Source: Caulobacter sp.
GTDB taxonomy: Bacteria; Pseudomonadota; Alphaproteobacteria; Caulobacterales; Caulobacteraceae
Assembly (NCBI GenBank): GCA_017745235.1
Contig: JAGHZU010000025.1
Span: 1 to 60,163 of the forward strand
DNA: 60,163 bases
Direction of reading: 5' to 3'
The stretch's first letter is position 1. Each line of letters starts with the position of its first letter. Positions 44,157 through 53,080 of this stretch are shown here, in pieces. A program made the position numbers and the translations under genes. The notes below the pieces were generated by a model that saw nothing but the letters and a program-made list of their open reading frames with translations, searched no databases and was not told the DNA's origin.

Positions 44157-45584
44157 ATGATCGGAATGACCTTCGTCCGGGGCCTGCTGGTCCTGTCGCT
44201 TCTGTTCGCGGGCGCGGCCCATGCGGACCCGCGCGCCGACAGCGTCGACGCCCTGATGAAACGCCAGATGGACGCCCGCCATATCCCGGGTCTCCAGGTC
44301 GCGGTGATCAAGGACGGCAAGGTCGTGCTGTCGCGGGCCTACGGCGTGGCCAATCTCCAGACGCCGGTTCCCGTCACGACCGAGACCGTCTTCTCGATCA
44401 ACTCCATCACCAAGGCCTTCACCGGCGTGGCGGCCATGCGCGAGGTCGAGGCCGGGCGCATGGACCTGGCCAAGCCGGTCTCGACCTATGTCGCCGACCT
44501 GCCGGAAGCCTGGCGCGGCGTGACCCTGCGCCAGTTGCTGAGCCACATGTCGGGGCTGCCGGATTTCACCCGCACCAAGCTGCCGCCGGAAGATGAGGCC
44601 GGCGCCTGGAAGGCGGCCCTGGCCATGCCTATCCGCTTCGCCCCGGGAGATCGGTTCGACTACGACCAGACCAACTACGCCCTGGTGCAGAAGGCGATCA
44701 ACGGCCTGAACGGCCGTCCGCCGGCCGCCACCCTGGCCGGCGACCAGATCGCCCTGGCCGGCATGACCCACACCAGTTTCGGGGACGGCCGCGACGTCAC
44801 CCCCGGCAAGGCGGCGGGCTATCGCTTCACCTTCGCCGACCCGGCCGCCGCCGGCGAGATGAAGTCGGTCTACGAGATCTTCACGCCGCTGCATCGGGCC
44901 GCCTCGGGCATGAATAGCACCGCCCAGGACATGGCCCAGTGGCTGATCGCCCTGCAGGAGGGCAAGCTGCTGGGCGAGGAGGCGCGCCGTGTCATGTGGA
45001 CGCGCTCGGTCTTCAACAACGGCCAGCCCGGCCAGTGGGGGATCGGTTGGGTGGTCTATGACCGTCCCGGCCGCCGGGCGGTGGGCATGACTGGCGGCAG
45101 CCGCGCGGCCATGATCCTCTATCCCGACGACGGCGTAGGCGTGGTGATCCTGACGAACCTGTCCGGCTCGGCTCCCGAGGATTTCATCGACGAGGTCGGC
45201 GCGCTGTATGTGCCGGGCATGAAGCTGCAGGGCGTGGCGGCGCTGCGCGCCCGGCTGGAGGCCGAGGGTTTCGACCGCCTGCCGACCGTGCTGGCGGACC
45301 TGCGCCGCCAGGACCCGGCGTTCCGCCTGGACGAGCACGAACTGAACGATTGGGCCTATCGCGTGATGTCCTTCGGCCGGCCACGCGACGCCCTGCCGCT
45401 GTTTCGACTGAACGCCGAGCTTCATCCGACCAGCGGCAACGTCTTCGACAGCCTTGGCGAGGCCTACAAGATCAACGGCGACCGCGAACAGGCCGTGGCC
45501 AACTACCGCCGCTCCCTGGCGCTGGACCCCGCCAACGACAACGCCCGCAGGCAGCTGGAAAGGCTGGGCGCGACAGCGGGGTAG
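44157..45584 (+). CDS. Serine hydrolase (beta-lactamase-like) with C-terminal TPR
   Basis: An exported protein of 475 residues with a signal peptide ending near AAHA. The beta-lactamase-like domain has SxxK in FSINSITKAFTG. The second motif reads FDYDQTNYALV, where the usual Tyr-x-Asn is Tyr-Asp-Gln. The last ~100 residues contain TPR-like helices (DALPLFRLNAELHPTSGNVFDSLGEAYKINGDREQAVANYRRSLALDP). Similar two-part proteins act as esterases or peptidases; the substrate is unknown. The ATG at 44157 is preceded by GGGGAG. Confidence 0.88.
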   Translation: MIGMTFVRGLLVLSLLFAGAAHADPRADSVDALMKRQMDARHIPGLQVAVIKDGKVVLSRAYGVANLQTPVPVTTETVFSINSITKAFTGVAAMREVEAGRMDLAKPVSTYVADLPEAWRGVTLRQLLSHMSGLPDFTRTKLPPEDEAGAWKAALAMPIRFAPGDRFDYDQTNYALVQKAINGLNGRPPAATLAGDQIALAGMTHTSFGDGRDVTPGKAAGYRFTFADPAAAGEMKSVYEIFTPLHRAASGMNSTAQDMAQWLIALQEGKLLGEEARRVMWTRSVFNNGQPGQWGIGWVVYDRPGRRAVGMTGGSRAAMILYPDDGVGVVILTNLSGSAPEDFIDEVGALYVPGMKLQGVAALRARLEAEGFDRLPTVLADLRRQDPAFRLDEHELNDWAYRVMSFGRPRDALPLFRLNAELHPTSGNVFDSLGEAYKINGDREQAVANYRRSLALDPANDNARRQLERLGATAG

Positions 45585-45588
45585 GGGG

Positions 45589-47223
45589 TCACCCCACCGC
45601 AAAGCCCACATATCCATCCGCCGCCACCGCGTCGCAGCGGATCTTATAGCCCTCGCCGACATAGGGCATGAACACCCGCGGTTTCCCCGGCACGTTGGCG
45701 CCGATGTACCAGGAGGCCGCCTGGGGAAAGAGGGTCTTGTCGGCCTCGTCGTTGACATGGGCCACCCAGGCCTCCTGGGCTTCGGCCGTCGCCTCCATCG
45801 TCCGGGCCTGGCGACCCTGCACGTGACCGATGGCCTCCATGATCCAGTCCACATGCTGCTCGCAGGCGGTCAGCACGTTGGTCAGCACGGACGGGCTGCC
45901 GGGGCCGGTCACGGTGAAGAGATTTGGGAAGCCCGCGATGGCCAGGCCCAGATAGGTCTTGGGCCCCTCGGCCCAGGCCTCTGCCAGCGAACGGCCGTCG
46001 CGCCCCCGGATGTCCATCCGCAGCAGCGCCCCGGTCATGGCGTCGAAGCCCATCGCCCCAACGATCACATCGACCGGATAGTCCTGCGCCGCAGTCCGCA
46101 CGCCCATGGGGGTGATCGCCTCGATCGGCGCCTCGCGCACATCCACCAGGGTGACGTTGTCGCGGTTGAAGGTCTCGTACCAGCCGGTGTCGACGCAGGC
46201 GCGCTTGGTCCCCAGCGGGAAGTCGCGCGGGGTCAGCTTCTCGGCCACGGCCGGGTCCTTGACGATCTCGGCGATGCGGGCGCGCACGAAGTCGGCGGCC
46301 ACCTGGTTGATCCGCTCGTCGCGCACGAGGTTGGGGACCTGGACCAGCGAGATCAGGCCCCAGCCGTTCCAAAGCTGGGCCACCAGCGCGTTCAATTCCT
46401 CTTCGGACGGCGCGTAGTCGGCCGGCGGAATCGGCAGGGCCGGCTGGCCGCTGCGCAGCAGCTCCACATAGGCGGGGAAATTGGCGCGGAAGGCCGCCAC
46501 CTCCTCGTCGCTGATCGGTGCGTTCAGGGCCGGCAGACTGAAGTTGGGCGTGCGCTGGAAGACGTAGACGTGCTGCGCCTGTTCGGCGATCAGCGGTGTC
46601 GACTGGATCGCCGACGAGCCCGTGCCGATCACCGCCACCCGCTTGCCCGTGAAGTCGACCGGCTGGTGCGGCCACAGGCCCGTGACATGGATCGGACCTT
46701 CGAAGGTCTCGGCGCCGGGCAGGTCGAGGCCGCGCGGAACCGATAGGCAGCCCGTGGCCATTATGCAGAACCGGGCGGCGATCTCGTCGCCCTTGTCGGT
46801 GGTCACGACCCACAGCTGGGCCGCCTCGTCGAACCGGGCCGAGACCACCCGGGTCCCGAACAGGAAGCTCCTGCGAAGGTCGAAGCGATCGGCCACGTGG
46901 CTGGCGTAGGCGAGGATCTCGGGCTGGGTGGCGTATTTCTCGCTCCAGCGCCAACTCTCCTGCAGCTCGGGCGAGAAGGTGTAGGAATAGAGGAGGCTGG
47001 GAATGTCGCAGCGGGCGCCGGGATAGCGGTTCCACCACCAGGTGCCGCCCACGTCGTCGGCGGCCTCGACGCCTTGCACCGTCAGTCCGGCCTCGCGCAG
47101 CCGGTGAGTCATGTAGAGGCCGCCGAAGCCCGCGCCGACGACCACGGCGTCGAGCGGAGCGTCTTGATCGACGCGAACAGGACGAGCGGCCGCGCTCGCC
47201 CCCGGATGGGTGGTTGCAGACAC
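45589..47223 (-). CDS. Flavin-containing monooxygenase (Baeyer-Villiger type)
   Basis: A protein of 544 residues with the first Rossmann motif VVVGAGFGGLYMTHRLREAG, the EAADDVGGTWWWNRYPGARCD signature of Baeyer-Villiger monooxygenases and the second motif RVAVIGTGSSAIQSTP. The fingerprint FxGxxxHxxxWP is altered: the sequence reads FEGPIHVTGLWP, so His stands one position early. Family members insert oxygen next to ketones using NADPH and FAD. The start is a GTG at 47223, chosen because GGGGAGG lies 6 bases upstream. It converges with the serine hydrolase gene. Confidence 0.92.
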   Translation of the reverse strand: MSATTHPGASAAARPVRVDQDAPLDAVVVGAGFGGLYMTHRLREAGLTVQGVEAADDVGGTWWWNRYPGARCDIPSLLYSYTFSPELQESWRWSEKYATQPEILAYASHVADRFDLRRSFLFGTRVVSARFDEAAQLWVVTTDKGDEIAARFCIMATGCLSVPRGLDLPGAETFEGPIHVTGLWPHQPVDFTGKRVAVIGTGSSAIQSTPLIAEQAQHVYVFQRTPNFSLPALNAPISDEEVAAFRANFPAYVELLRSGQPALPIPPADYAPSEEELNALVAQLWNGWGLISLVQVPNLVRDERINQVAADFVRARIAEIVKDPAVAEKLTPRDFPLGTKRACVDTGWYETFNRDNVTLVDVREAPIEAITPMGVRTAAQDYPVDVIVGAMGFDAMTGALLRMDIRGRDGRSLAEAWAEGPKTYLGLAIAGFPNLFTVTGPGSPSVLTNVLTACEQHVDWIMEAIGHVQGRQARTMEATAEAQEAWVAHVNDEADKTLFPQAASWYIGANVPGKPRVFMPYVGEGYKIRCDAVAADGYVGFAVG

Positions 47224-47689
47224 GGTTTCCTCCCCGGCTTCGTTGTCGCCCTTCAAGGGCGCCGGCAGGACCAAGCTATGGATCCTGACCTAGCGGCAGT
47301 CCATGGGCCTTTCGGATGAATCGGCCGGGGAGATTCGCCGGCGCCTTCCAGGTGGAGCAAACCATCGGCTTCGCGCCTGGGGAGGGGTGAAACGGCCTGA
47401 AACAGCAACGCTTAGGCCCGATCCGGGCCGTCTCAGAGACTCGCCGTGCTTCGTTTATTTGCCGCTCGCTGTGCGAATTAGGTTCACGACAACGTTGTCA
47501 TTGGAAGAATTTGCCGAGATTTCTGATTAGTCTGCGATCGGCAAACAGTCAGTGGACGCGTTCTTTGACAAGATGCTACTGAGCGCCTGGATATTGCAGT
47601 GCGGGATGGGCGTTTAGGTCCATTGTCCCAAGCCAGGACGGCTCCGCCAGAGGGCCGCCGGTTTTCACTTATCGCAGGGTGAACAGAAG
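47224..47689. other. Divergent regulatory interval upstream of ppdK
   Basis: 466 bases without a gene. It holds a LacI-type palindrome (47485-47502), a TTGACA sequence (47565-47570) with only a weak -10 (TGGATA) 17 bases on, and, in 47440-47620, a region clearly more AT-rich than its surroundings. It is probably the ppdK promoter and long leader. Confidence 0.55.
47485..47502. promoter_or_regulatory. LacI-family operator-like palindrome upstream of ppdK
   Basis: The core GACAAC-GTTGTC is a perfect 12-base palindrome with a central CG, as LacI-family operators have. Extended to 18 bases it matches 16 positions of the NagR consensus AATGACARCGYTGTCATT known from gamma-proteobacteria. Confidence 0.5.
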
Positions 47690-50377
47690 ATGCCGGTTGA
47701 TACGCTGACCAAGACTCAATGGGTCTATTCGTTCGGGGGAGGCGGCGCGGACGGCGACGCTTCGATGAAGAACCTGCTGGGAGGCAAGGGCGCCAACCTG
47801 GCCGAAATGTCGGCCCTGGGCCTGCCGGTTCCGCCCGGCTTCACCGTCACGACCGAGGCCTGCGTCCACTACTACGCCAACGGCAAGCAATATCCGGTCG
47901 AGCTGGCCGAACAGGTCAAGGCGGGCCTGGCCAAGATCGAGGCGATCACCGGAAAGACGTTCGGCGACGTCAAGAATCCGCTGCTGGTCTCGGTGCGCTC
48001 GGGCGCCCGCGCCTCGATGCCGGGGATGATGGACACCGTCCTGAACCTGGGCCTCAACGACGAGACCGTCGAAGGCCTGGCCCAGCTCTCCGGCGATCGC
48101 CGCTTCGCCTACGACAGCTATCGCCGCTTCATCCAGATGTACTCGAACGTCGTGCTCGATCTGGAGCATCACATGTTCGAGGAAATCCTGGACGACCATA
48201 AGGACCGCCTGGACGTCCACGTCGACACCGGCTTGACCGCCGACGACTGGGCCGCCGTCATCAAGGACTACAAGGCCGCCGTGCGCGACGCCCTGGGCAA
48301 GCCCTTCCCGCAGGACGCCCAGGAGCAGCTGTGGGGCGCGATCGGCGCGGTCTTCGCCAGCTGGATGAACGACCGGGCCAAATTCTATCGCCGCATGCAC
48401 GACATCCCCGAGGCCTGGGGCACCGCCGTCAACATCCAGTCGATGGTGTTCGGCAACATGGGCGAGACCTCGGCCACGGGCGTGGCCTTCACGCGCAACC
48501 CCTCCAACGGCGATGCGCGTCTCTACGGCGAGTTCCTGATCAATGCGCAGGGCGAGGACGTGGTGGCCGGCATCCGCACGCCCCAGTCCCTGACCAAGGC
48601 CGCCCGCGAGGAGATGGGCGACGCCGCGCCGTCGATGGAAGAGGCGATGCCTGAGGTGTTCGGCCAGTTCAAGACGGTGGTCGAGACGCTGGAGCGCCAC
48701 TACCGCGACATGCAGGATATCGAGTTCACGGTGGAGCAGGGCAAGCTCTACATGCTCCAGACCCGCAACGGCAAACGCACCGCCAAGGCGGCGTTGAAGA
48801 TCGCCGTCGACATGGCGGCCGAGGGCGTGATCTCCCGCGAGGAGGCCATCGGTCGCGTCGAGCCTGCGTCGCTGGACCAACTGCTTCACCCGACCATCGA
48901 CCCTTCGGCCCATCGTGAAGTGATCGCCAAGGGCTTGCCGGCCTCGCCTGGCGCGGCCACCGGCAAGATCGTCTTCGACAGCGACGCCGCCGAAAAGGCC
49001 GCCGCCAACGGCGAGTCCGTGATCCTGGTGCGCGAGGAGACCTCGCCGGAGGACATCCACGGCATGCACGCCGCCCGCGGCATCATCACCGCGCGTGGCG
49101 GCATGACCAGCCACGCCGCCGTGGTGGCGCGCGGCATGGGCCGGGCCTGCGTCTCGGGCGCCGGCGACGTCGCCATCTTCGAGAAGGAAGGTCTCTTCCG
49201 GGTTCGCGGCCGCGACTACAAGCTGGGCGAGACGATCACCATCGACGGCTCCACCGGCGACATCCTGGCCGGCGCCCCCAAGATGATCGAGCCCGAGCTG
49301 ACCGGCGATTTCGCCACCCTGATGGGGTGGGCCGACGCCGCGCGCCGCCTGAAGGTCCGCGCCAACGCCGAGACCCCGCTGGACGCCAAGACCGCCCGCG
49401 GCTTCGGCGCCGAGGGCATCGGCCTTTGCCGGACCGAGCACATGTTCTTCGACGACACCCGGATCGCCGCCGTGCGCGAGATGATCCTGGCCGACGACGA
49501 AGCCGGCCGCCGCACGGCCCTGGCCAAGATAGCGCCCTTCCAGAAGGCTGACTTCGTCGAGCTCTTCACCATCATGGAAGGCCTGCCGGTCACCATCCGC
49601 CTGCTGGACCCGCCGCTGCACGAGTTCCTGCCGCACACCGAGGAAGACGTGCAGGCCGTCGCCGGGGCCACTGGCCTGGACGCCGCCAAGCTGCTGCGCC
49701 GCGCCAAGGAGCTGCACGAGACCAACCCGATGCTGGGCCACCGCGGCTGCCGCCTGGGCGTCTCGTATCCCGAGATCTACGAGATGCAGGTGCGCGCCAT
49801 CCTGGAGGCGGCGTGCGAGATCGCGAAGTCGGGCAAGGCCGCGCCGGTGCCCGAGATCATGCACCCGCTCGTCGGCAAGGGCGAGGAGATGAAGTATCTG
49901 CGCGACCTGACCGATCGCGTCGCCAAGGCGGTGCTGGAAGAACAGGGCGTGGCGCTGGAATACACCGTCGGCACAATGATCGAGCTGCCCCGCGCGGCCC
50001 TTCGCGCCGCCGACCTGGCCCAGAACGCCGAGTTCTTCAGCTTCGGCACCAACGACCTGACCCAGACGACGTTCGGCATCAGCCGCGACGACGCCGGCAA
50101 GTTCCTGGGCGCCTATATCGACAAGGGCATTTTCGAGAAGGACCCCTTCGTCAGCCTCGACCAGGACGGCGTGGGCGACCTGATCCGCATCGCCGCCGAG
50201 CGCGGCCGCGCGGTGCGTCCGGACGTTAAGCTGGGCATCTGCGGCGAACACGGCGGCGATCCCGCCTCGATCGCCTTCTGCGAGCAGGTCGGCCTCGACT
50301 ACGTGTCGTGCTCGCCCTACCGCGTGCCGATCGCGCGCCTCGCCGCCGCCCAGGCGGCCCTGGCCAGGAAGGGCTGA
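47690..50377 (+). CDS. ppdK: Pyruvate, phosphate dikinase
   Basis: A protein of 895 residues with all three domains: an N-terminal nucleotide-binding domain (FGGGGADGDASMKNLLGGKGANLAEM), a central phosphohistidine domain (RGGMTSHAAVVARGMGRACVSG, where the His carries phosphate) and a C-terminal PEP/pyruvate barrel (FSFGTNDLTQTTFGISRDD). It interconverts pyruvate and phosphoenolpyruvate using ATP and phosphate, linking gluconeogenesis and pyruvate metabolism. Start ATG at 47690. The long upstream region holds a LacI-type operator, hinting at control by carbon source. Confidence 0.97.
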   Translation: MPVDTLTKTQWVYSFGGGGADGDASMKNLLGGKGANLAEMSALGLPVPPGFTVTTEACVHYYANGKQYPVELAEQVKAGLAKIEAITGKTFGDVKNPLLVSVRSGARASMPGMMDTVLNLGLNDETVEGLAQLSGDRRFAYDSYRRFIQMYSNVVLDLEHHMFEEILDDHKDRLDVHVDTGLTADDWAAVIKDYKAAVRDALGKPFPQDAQEQLWGAIGAVFASWMNDRAKFYRRMHDIPEAWGTAVNIQSMVFGNMGETSATGVAFTRNPSNGDARLYGEFLINAQGEDVVAGIRTPQSLTKAAREEMGDAAPSMEEAMPEVFGQFKTVVETLERHYRDMQDIEFTVEQGKLYMLQTRNGKRTAKAALKIAVDMAAEGVISREEAIGRVEPASLDQLLHPTIDPSAHREVIAKGLPASPGAATGKIVFDSDAAEKAAANGESVILVREETSPEDIHGMHAARGIITARGGMTSHAAVVARGMGRACVSGAGDVAIFEKEGLFRVRGRDYKLGETITIDGSTGDILAGAPKMIEPELTGDFATLMGWADAARRLKVRANAETPLDAKTARGFGAEGIGLCRTEHMFFDDTRIAAVREMILADDEAGRRTALAKIAPFQKADFVELFTIMEGLPVTIRLLDPPLHEFLPHTEEDVQAVAGATGLDAAKLLRRAKELHETNPMLGHRGCRLGVSYPEIYEMQVRAILEAACEIAKSGKAAPVPEIMHPLVGKGEEMKYLRDLTDRVAKAVLEEQGVALEYTVGTMIELPRAALRAADLAQNAEFFSFGTNDLTQTTFGISRDDAGKFLGAYIDKGIFEKDPFVSLDQDGVGDLIRIAAERGRAVRPDVKLGICGEHGGDPASIAFCEQVGLDYVSCSPYRVPIARLAAAQAALARKG

Positions 50378-50386
50378 ACCTGATCG

Positions 50387-50415
50387 TCGCCGGACGGGCC
50401 GCTCCCGTCCGGCGA
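50387..50415 (+). terminator. Hairpin after ppdK, possible terminator
   Basis: TCGCCGGACGGG and CCCGTCCGGCGA form a perfect 12-bp stem with a 5-base loop, 10 bases past the stop. No T run follows. Confidence 0.45.
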
Positions 50416-50495
50416 TGACAGCCTAGGGATGCTGGACAGCCCAAGGTCGCGCGGCCTATCCGGGTATCGGAGATATCCGGACCTGGGGGAGTCGC

Positions 50496-51623
50496 ATGGC
50501 CTATCTGCGGTGGCGCCGTTTCGTCGAGCTGGCGTCGCTCGACCGCCCCTGGGTGGGCGAGCTGTTCATGCGCAAGCGCAACAAGCCCATCGTCGCCGCT
50601 CCGGTCGAGAAGTGGGACCGCGAGTACCAGGAAGGTCTCTACGACCGCCTGGCGCGCTCGGAGCAGCGCCACCATCATCGCCTGCTGGCCGCCATGATCG
50701 CCGACCGCTGGCCCAATCCCCGCGTACTCGAGATCGGGGCCGGGGAAGGGGTGCTGTTCGAGGCCTTCCGCGCCCACGCGCCCGCCCGCTATGTCGGCGT
50801 CGACTTCTCCGCTCCCGCCGTGGAGAAGGGGCTGGAGCGCCTGGCCGCCGAGCGCGCCACGGGGCAGGTCGAGCTGCTGCTGGGCGACGGCCGTACCTTC
50901 CGCACCGACGAGACCTTCGACGTCGTCGTCTTCTCCGAATGCATCGAGCATCTCGGCGAGGTCGAGGACCTGGTGGCCCACTATGCGCCGAACCTGAAGT
51001 CCGGCGGCGGGGTGGGACTGACCATGTGGCTGGCGCTCAAGCCGCTGCGCCTGTGGCATCGCCTCAAGCGGCTGGGCCAGGTGCTGGATGAGGCCGCGAT
51101 CAACACGCCGTGGGGCGGCGGTTGGCTGGTGTCGGTGGTTCGTCCCGCGACCAAGGCGGTTCTGGCTATGGCGGCCTGCGTGGCCCTCGCGCCCAGCGAT
51201 GCCTTCGCCTCGCCGGCGCTTGATCTGCCGCTGTCGATCGACCTGGCCCGCGCGGCCGTCGACGCCTGCGCGGCCAGGGGCGCGGCCGTTAGCGCCAGCG
51301 TGGTCGACGACAAGGGCAATCCCCTGGTCGTCCTGCGCGCGCCCGCCAGCCCCAAGCCGCCGATCGCCGCGCCCCGAAAGGCGGCCGCCGCCGCCCAGTT
51401 CGACGCTCCCGGCAGCGAGATGGAGCCGCGCGAGAAGGCCGACCCGGCTTTCGCCGCCCTGATCAAGGCCGAGCCCGAGCGCCTGAACCCACACGCCGGC
51501 TCCCTGCCGCTTCACATCGATGGAAAGCTGGTCGGCGGCCTGGCCGTGGCCGACACCGCGCACGACACCGCTGACGCCTGCGCGCGGGAAGCCCTGGCGA
51601 AGTTCGCCGCGAAGGTTCGCTAG
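50496..51623 (+). CDS. Fusion of SAM-dependent methyltransferase and GlcG/HbpS-like domain
   Basis: A protein of 375 residues. Residues ~30-215 are a class I methyltransferase (VLEIGAGEGVLFEAF; VGVDFSAPAVEKGL; VVFSECIEHLGEV). Residues ~220-239 read like a signal peptide (AVLAMAACVALAPSDAFA-S) in the middle of the chain. Residues ~240-375 match GlcG/HbpS-type (DUF336) proteins (IDLARAAVDACAARGAAVSASVVDDKGNPLVV; IDGKLVGGLAVAD), which can bind heme or cobalamin. An in-frame ATG at 51168 could start the second part. A single frame joins them; whether one protein is made is uncertain. The stop overlaps that of the convergent Hsp70-like gene. Confidence 0.8.
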   Translation: MAYLRWRRFVELASLDRPWVGELFMRKRNKPIVAAPVEKWDREYQEGLYDRLARSEQRHHHRLLAAMIADRWPNPRVLEIGAGEGVLFEAFRAHAPARYVGVDFSAPAVEKGLERLAAERATGQVELLLGDGRTFRTDETFDVVVFSECIEHLGEVEDLVAHYAPNLKSGGGVGLTMWLALKPLRLWHRLKRLGQVLDEAAINTPWGGGWLVSVVRPATKAVLAMAACVALAPSDAFASPALDLPLSIDLARAAVDACAARGAAVSASVVDDKGNPLVVLRAPASPKPPIAAPRKAAAAAQFDAPGSEMEPREKADPAFAALIKAEPERLNPHAGSLPLHIDGKLVGGLAVADTAHDTADACAREALAKFAAKVR

Positions 51624-52957
51624 CCGCCCTTCGCCTTCTCGCTCCAGAGATCGAGGTCCGCCTCGCGGCCGATCAGGGCCAGGCCCGAGGCGATCGACTC
51701 GAACTCGCCGCCGCTCTCGATCCGCTCGGCTCCAAAACGGCGCAGGAAGATCTCGCGAACGGCCGGCACGAACGAGCTGCCGCCGGTCAGGAACACCCGG
51801 TCCACGCCTTCGGGACCCAGGCCCGAGCGCTCCAGCGCCTGGTCGACCGCGCCCTCTATGGCCTTCAGCTCCGGAGCGATCCAGGCCTCGAAGTCCGAGC
51901 GCTGGACGTCCTTTTCGATCAGCACCGAGCCGGCGGCGAAGCGGAAACGGGCTTGCGCCTGGCTCGACAACGTCTCCTTCAACGCCGAGACCGATTTGTA
52001 GAGCGCATAGCCGTGGTTGTCGTCCAGCACCTCGATCAGGCGGGCCATCTTCTCCGGCTCCAGCGCCGTGCGCTCCAGCGCGCGGATGTCGCGCATGTCC
52101 TTGGACGCCCGCAGCAGCGCCAGCTGGTCCCAGCGCGCGAAGGCGGTGTAGTAGCGTTGCGGGATCGGCAGGCGGTTGTCGAACGCCTTGTAGAGGCTGC
52201 CCTTGCCCAGCTCGGGCGAGACCAACTGGTCGATGATCCGGTAGTCGAATGCGTCGCCCGCCACGCCCACGCCCGAACGGGCCAGGGCCGTCGAGCGCAG
52301 GGTTCCGCCGCTCCGCTCGAACCGCACGATCGAGAAGTCGCTGGTGCCGCCGCCGAAGTCGGCCACCAGCACGGTCGCGTCCTGCTTCAGCTGCCGGGCG
52401 AAGAAGAACGCCGCGCCCACGGGCTCGTAGGCGTAGCGGATGTCGGTGAAGCCCAGGCGCTCGAACCCGGCCTGGTAGCGTTCAAGCGCCAGGGCTTCGT
52501 CGGGATTGCCGCCGGCGAAGGTGACGGGCCGGCCCACGATCACGCGCGGCGGCAGGGCGGCCATCTGGTCGCCCGCATGCTCCTTCACCTTCAGCAGGAA
52601 GGCGGCCAGCAGGTCCTCGAACAGGTAGCGCTTGTTGAGGATCTTGGTTTCGGTGAAGGCCGCGCTGGCGGCGAAGGTCTTGAATGACTGGATGAAACGG
52701 GTCTCCAGCGGGTCTTCGACATAGGCCTCGATCGCCCACGGGCCGGCCTCGACCACGCGCTCGTTCACGCGCCCGTCAGCGCCGGCCACGGCGTGGAACG
52801 ACAGCGCTGAGCGAAAGGCGAAGATGTCGCCGCTGTTGGTCGGGAACTTCACCAGCGTGGCGGGGCCTTCGCCGTGGGTCATGGAGACCACGGTGTTGGT
52901 CGTGCCGAAATCGATGCCGATCGTGGGACCGGTCGCCGGGGTGCTGGCGGTCGTCAT
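51620..52957 (-). CDS. Hsp70 family protein, YegD-like
   Basis: A protein of 445 residues with the actin/Hsp70 ATPase motifs: phosphate-1 GIDFGTTNTVVSM, phosphate-2 VLVADFGGGTSDFSIV and adenosine VFLTGGSSFVPAVREIF. It ends after the ATPase fold and lacks a DnaK-type substrate-binding domain, as in E. coli YegD. Its clients are unknown. Start ATG at 52957. The last three bases overlap the stop of the convergent fusion gene. Confidence 0.92.
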   Translation of the reverse strand: MTTASTPATGPTIGIDFGTTNTVVSMTHGEGPATLVKFPTNSGDIFAFRSALSFHAVAGADGRVNERVVEAGPWAIEAYVEDPLETRFIQSFKTFAASAAFTETKILNKRYLFEDLLAAFLLKVKEHAGDQMAALPPRVIVGRPVTFAGGNPDEALALERYQAGFERLGFTDIRYAYEPVGAAFFFARQLKQDATVLVADFGGGTSDFSIVRFERSGGTLRSTALARSGVGVAGDAFDYRIIDQLVSPELGKGSLYKAFDNRLPIPQRYYTAFARWDQLALLRASKDMRDIRALERTALEPEKMARLIEVLDDNHGYALYKSVSALKETLSSQAQARFRFAAGSVLIEKDVQRSDFEAWIAPELKAIEGAVDQALERSGLGPEGVDRVFLTGGSSFVPAVREIFLRRFGAERIESGGEFESIASGLALIGREADLDLWSEKAKGG

Positions 52958-53080
52958 GGGAATAGCCTGGACGCGAGGAGGGCAGGGTTCCTACCCCCCC
53001 TGTGGCCCACGTCAAGCACCGGCCGGAAGCCGGAACCATTGTGGGCTTGGTGATCGTCGCTCCATGACCGAGGTTTGGGC

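Noticed and set aside
47669..50251. 860-codon open frame antisense to ppdK
   Set aside because: Shadow of the ppdK reading frame; the composition is unlike a real protein and there is no ribosome-binding site or motif.
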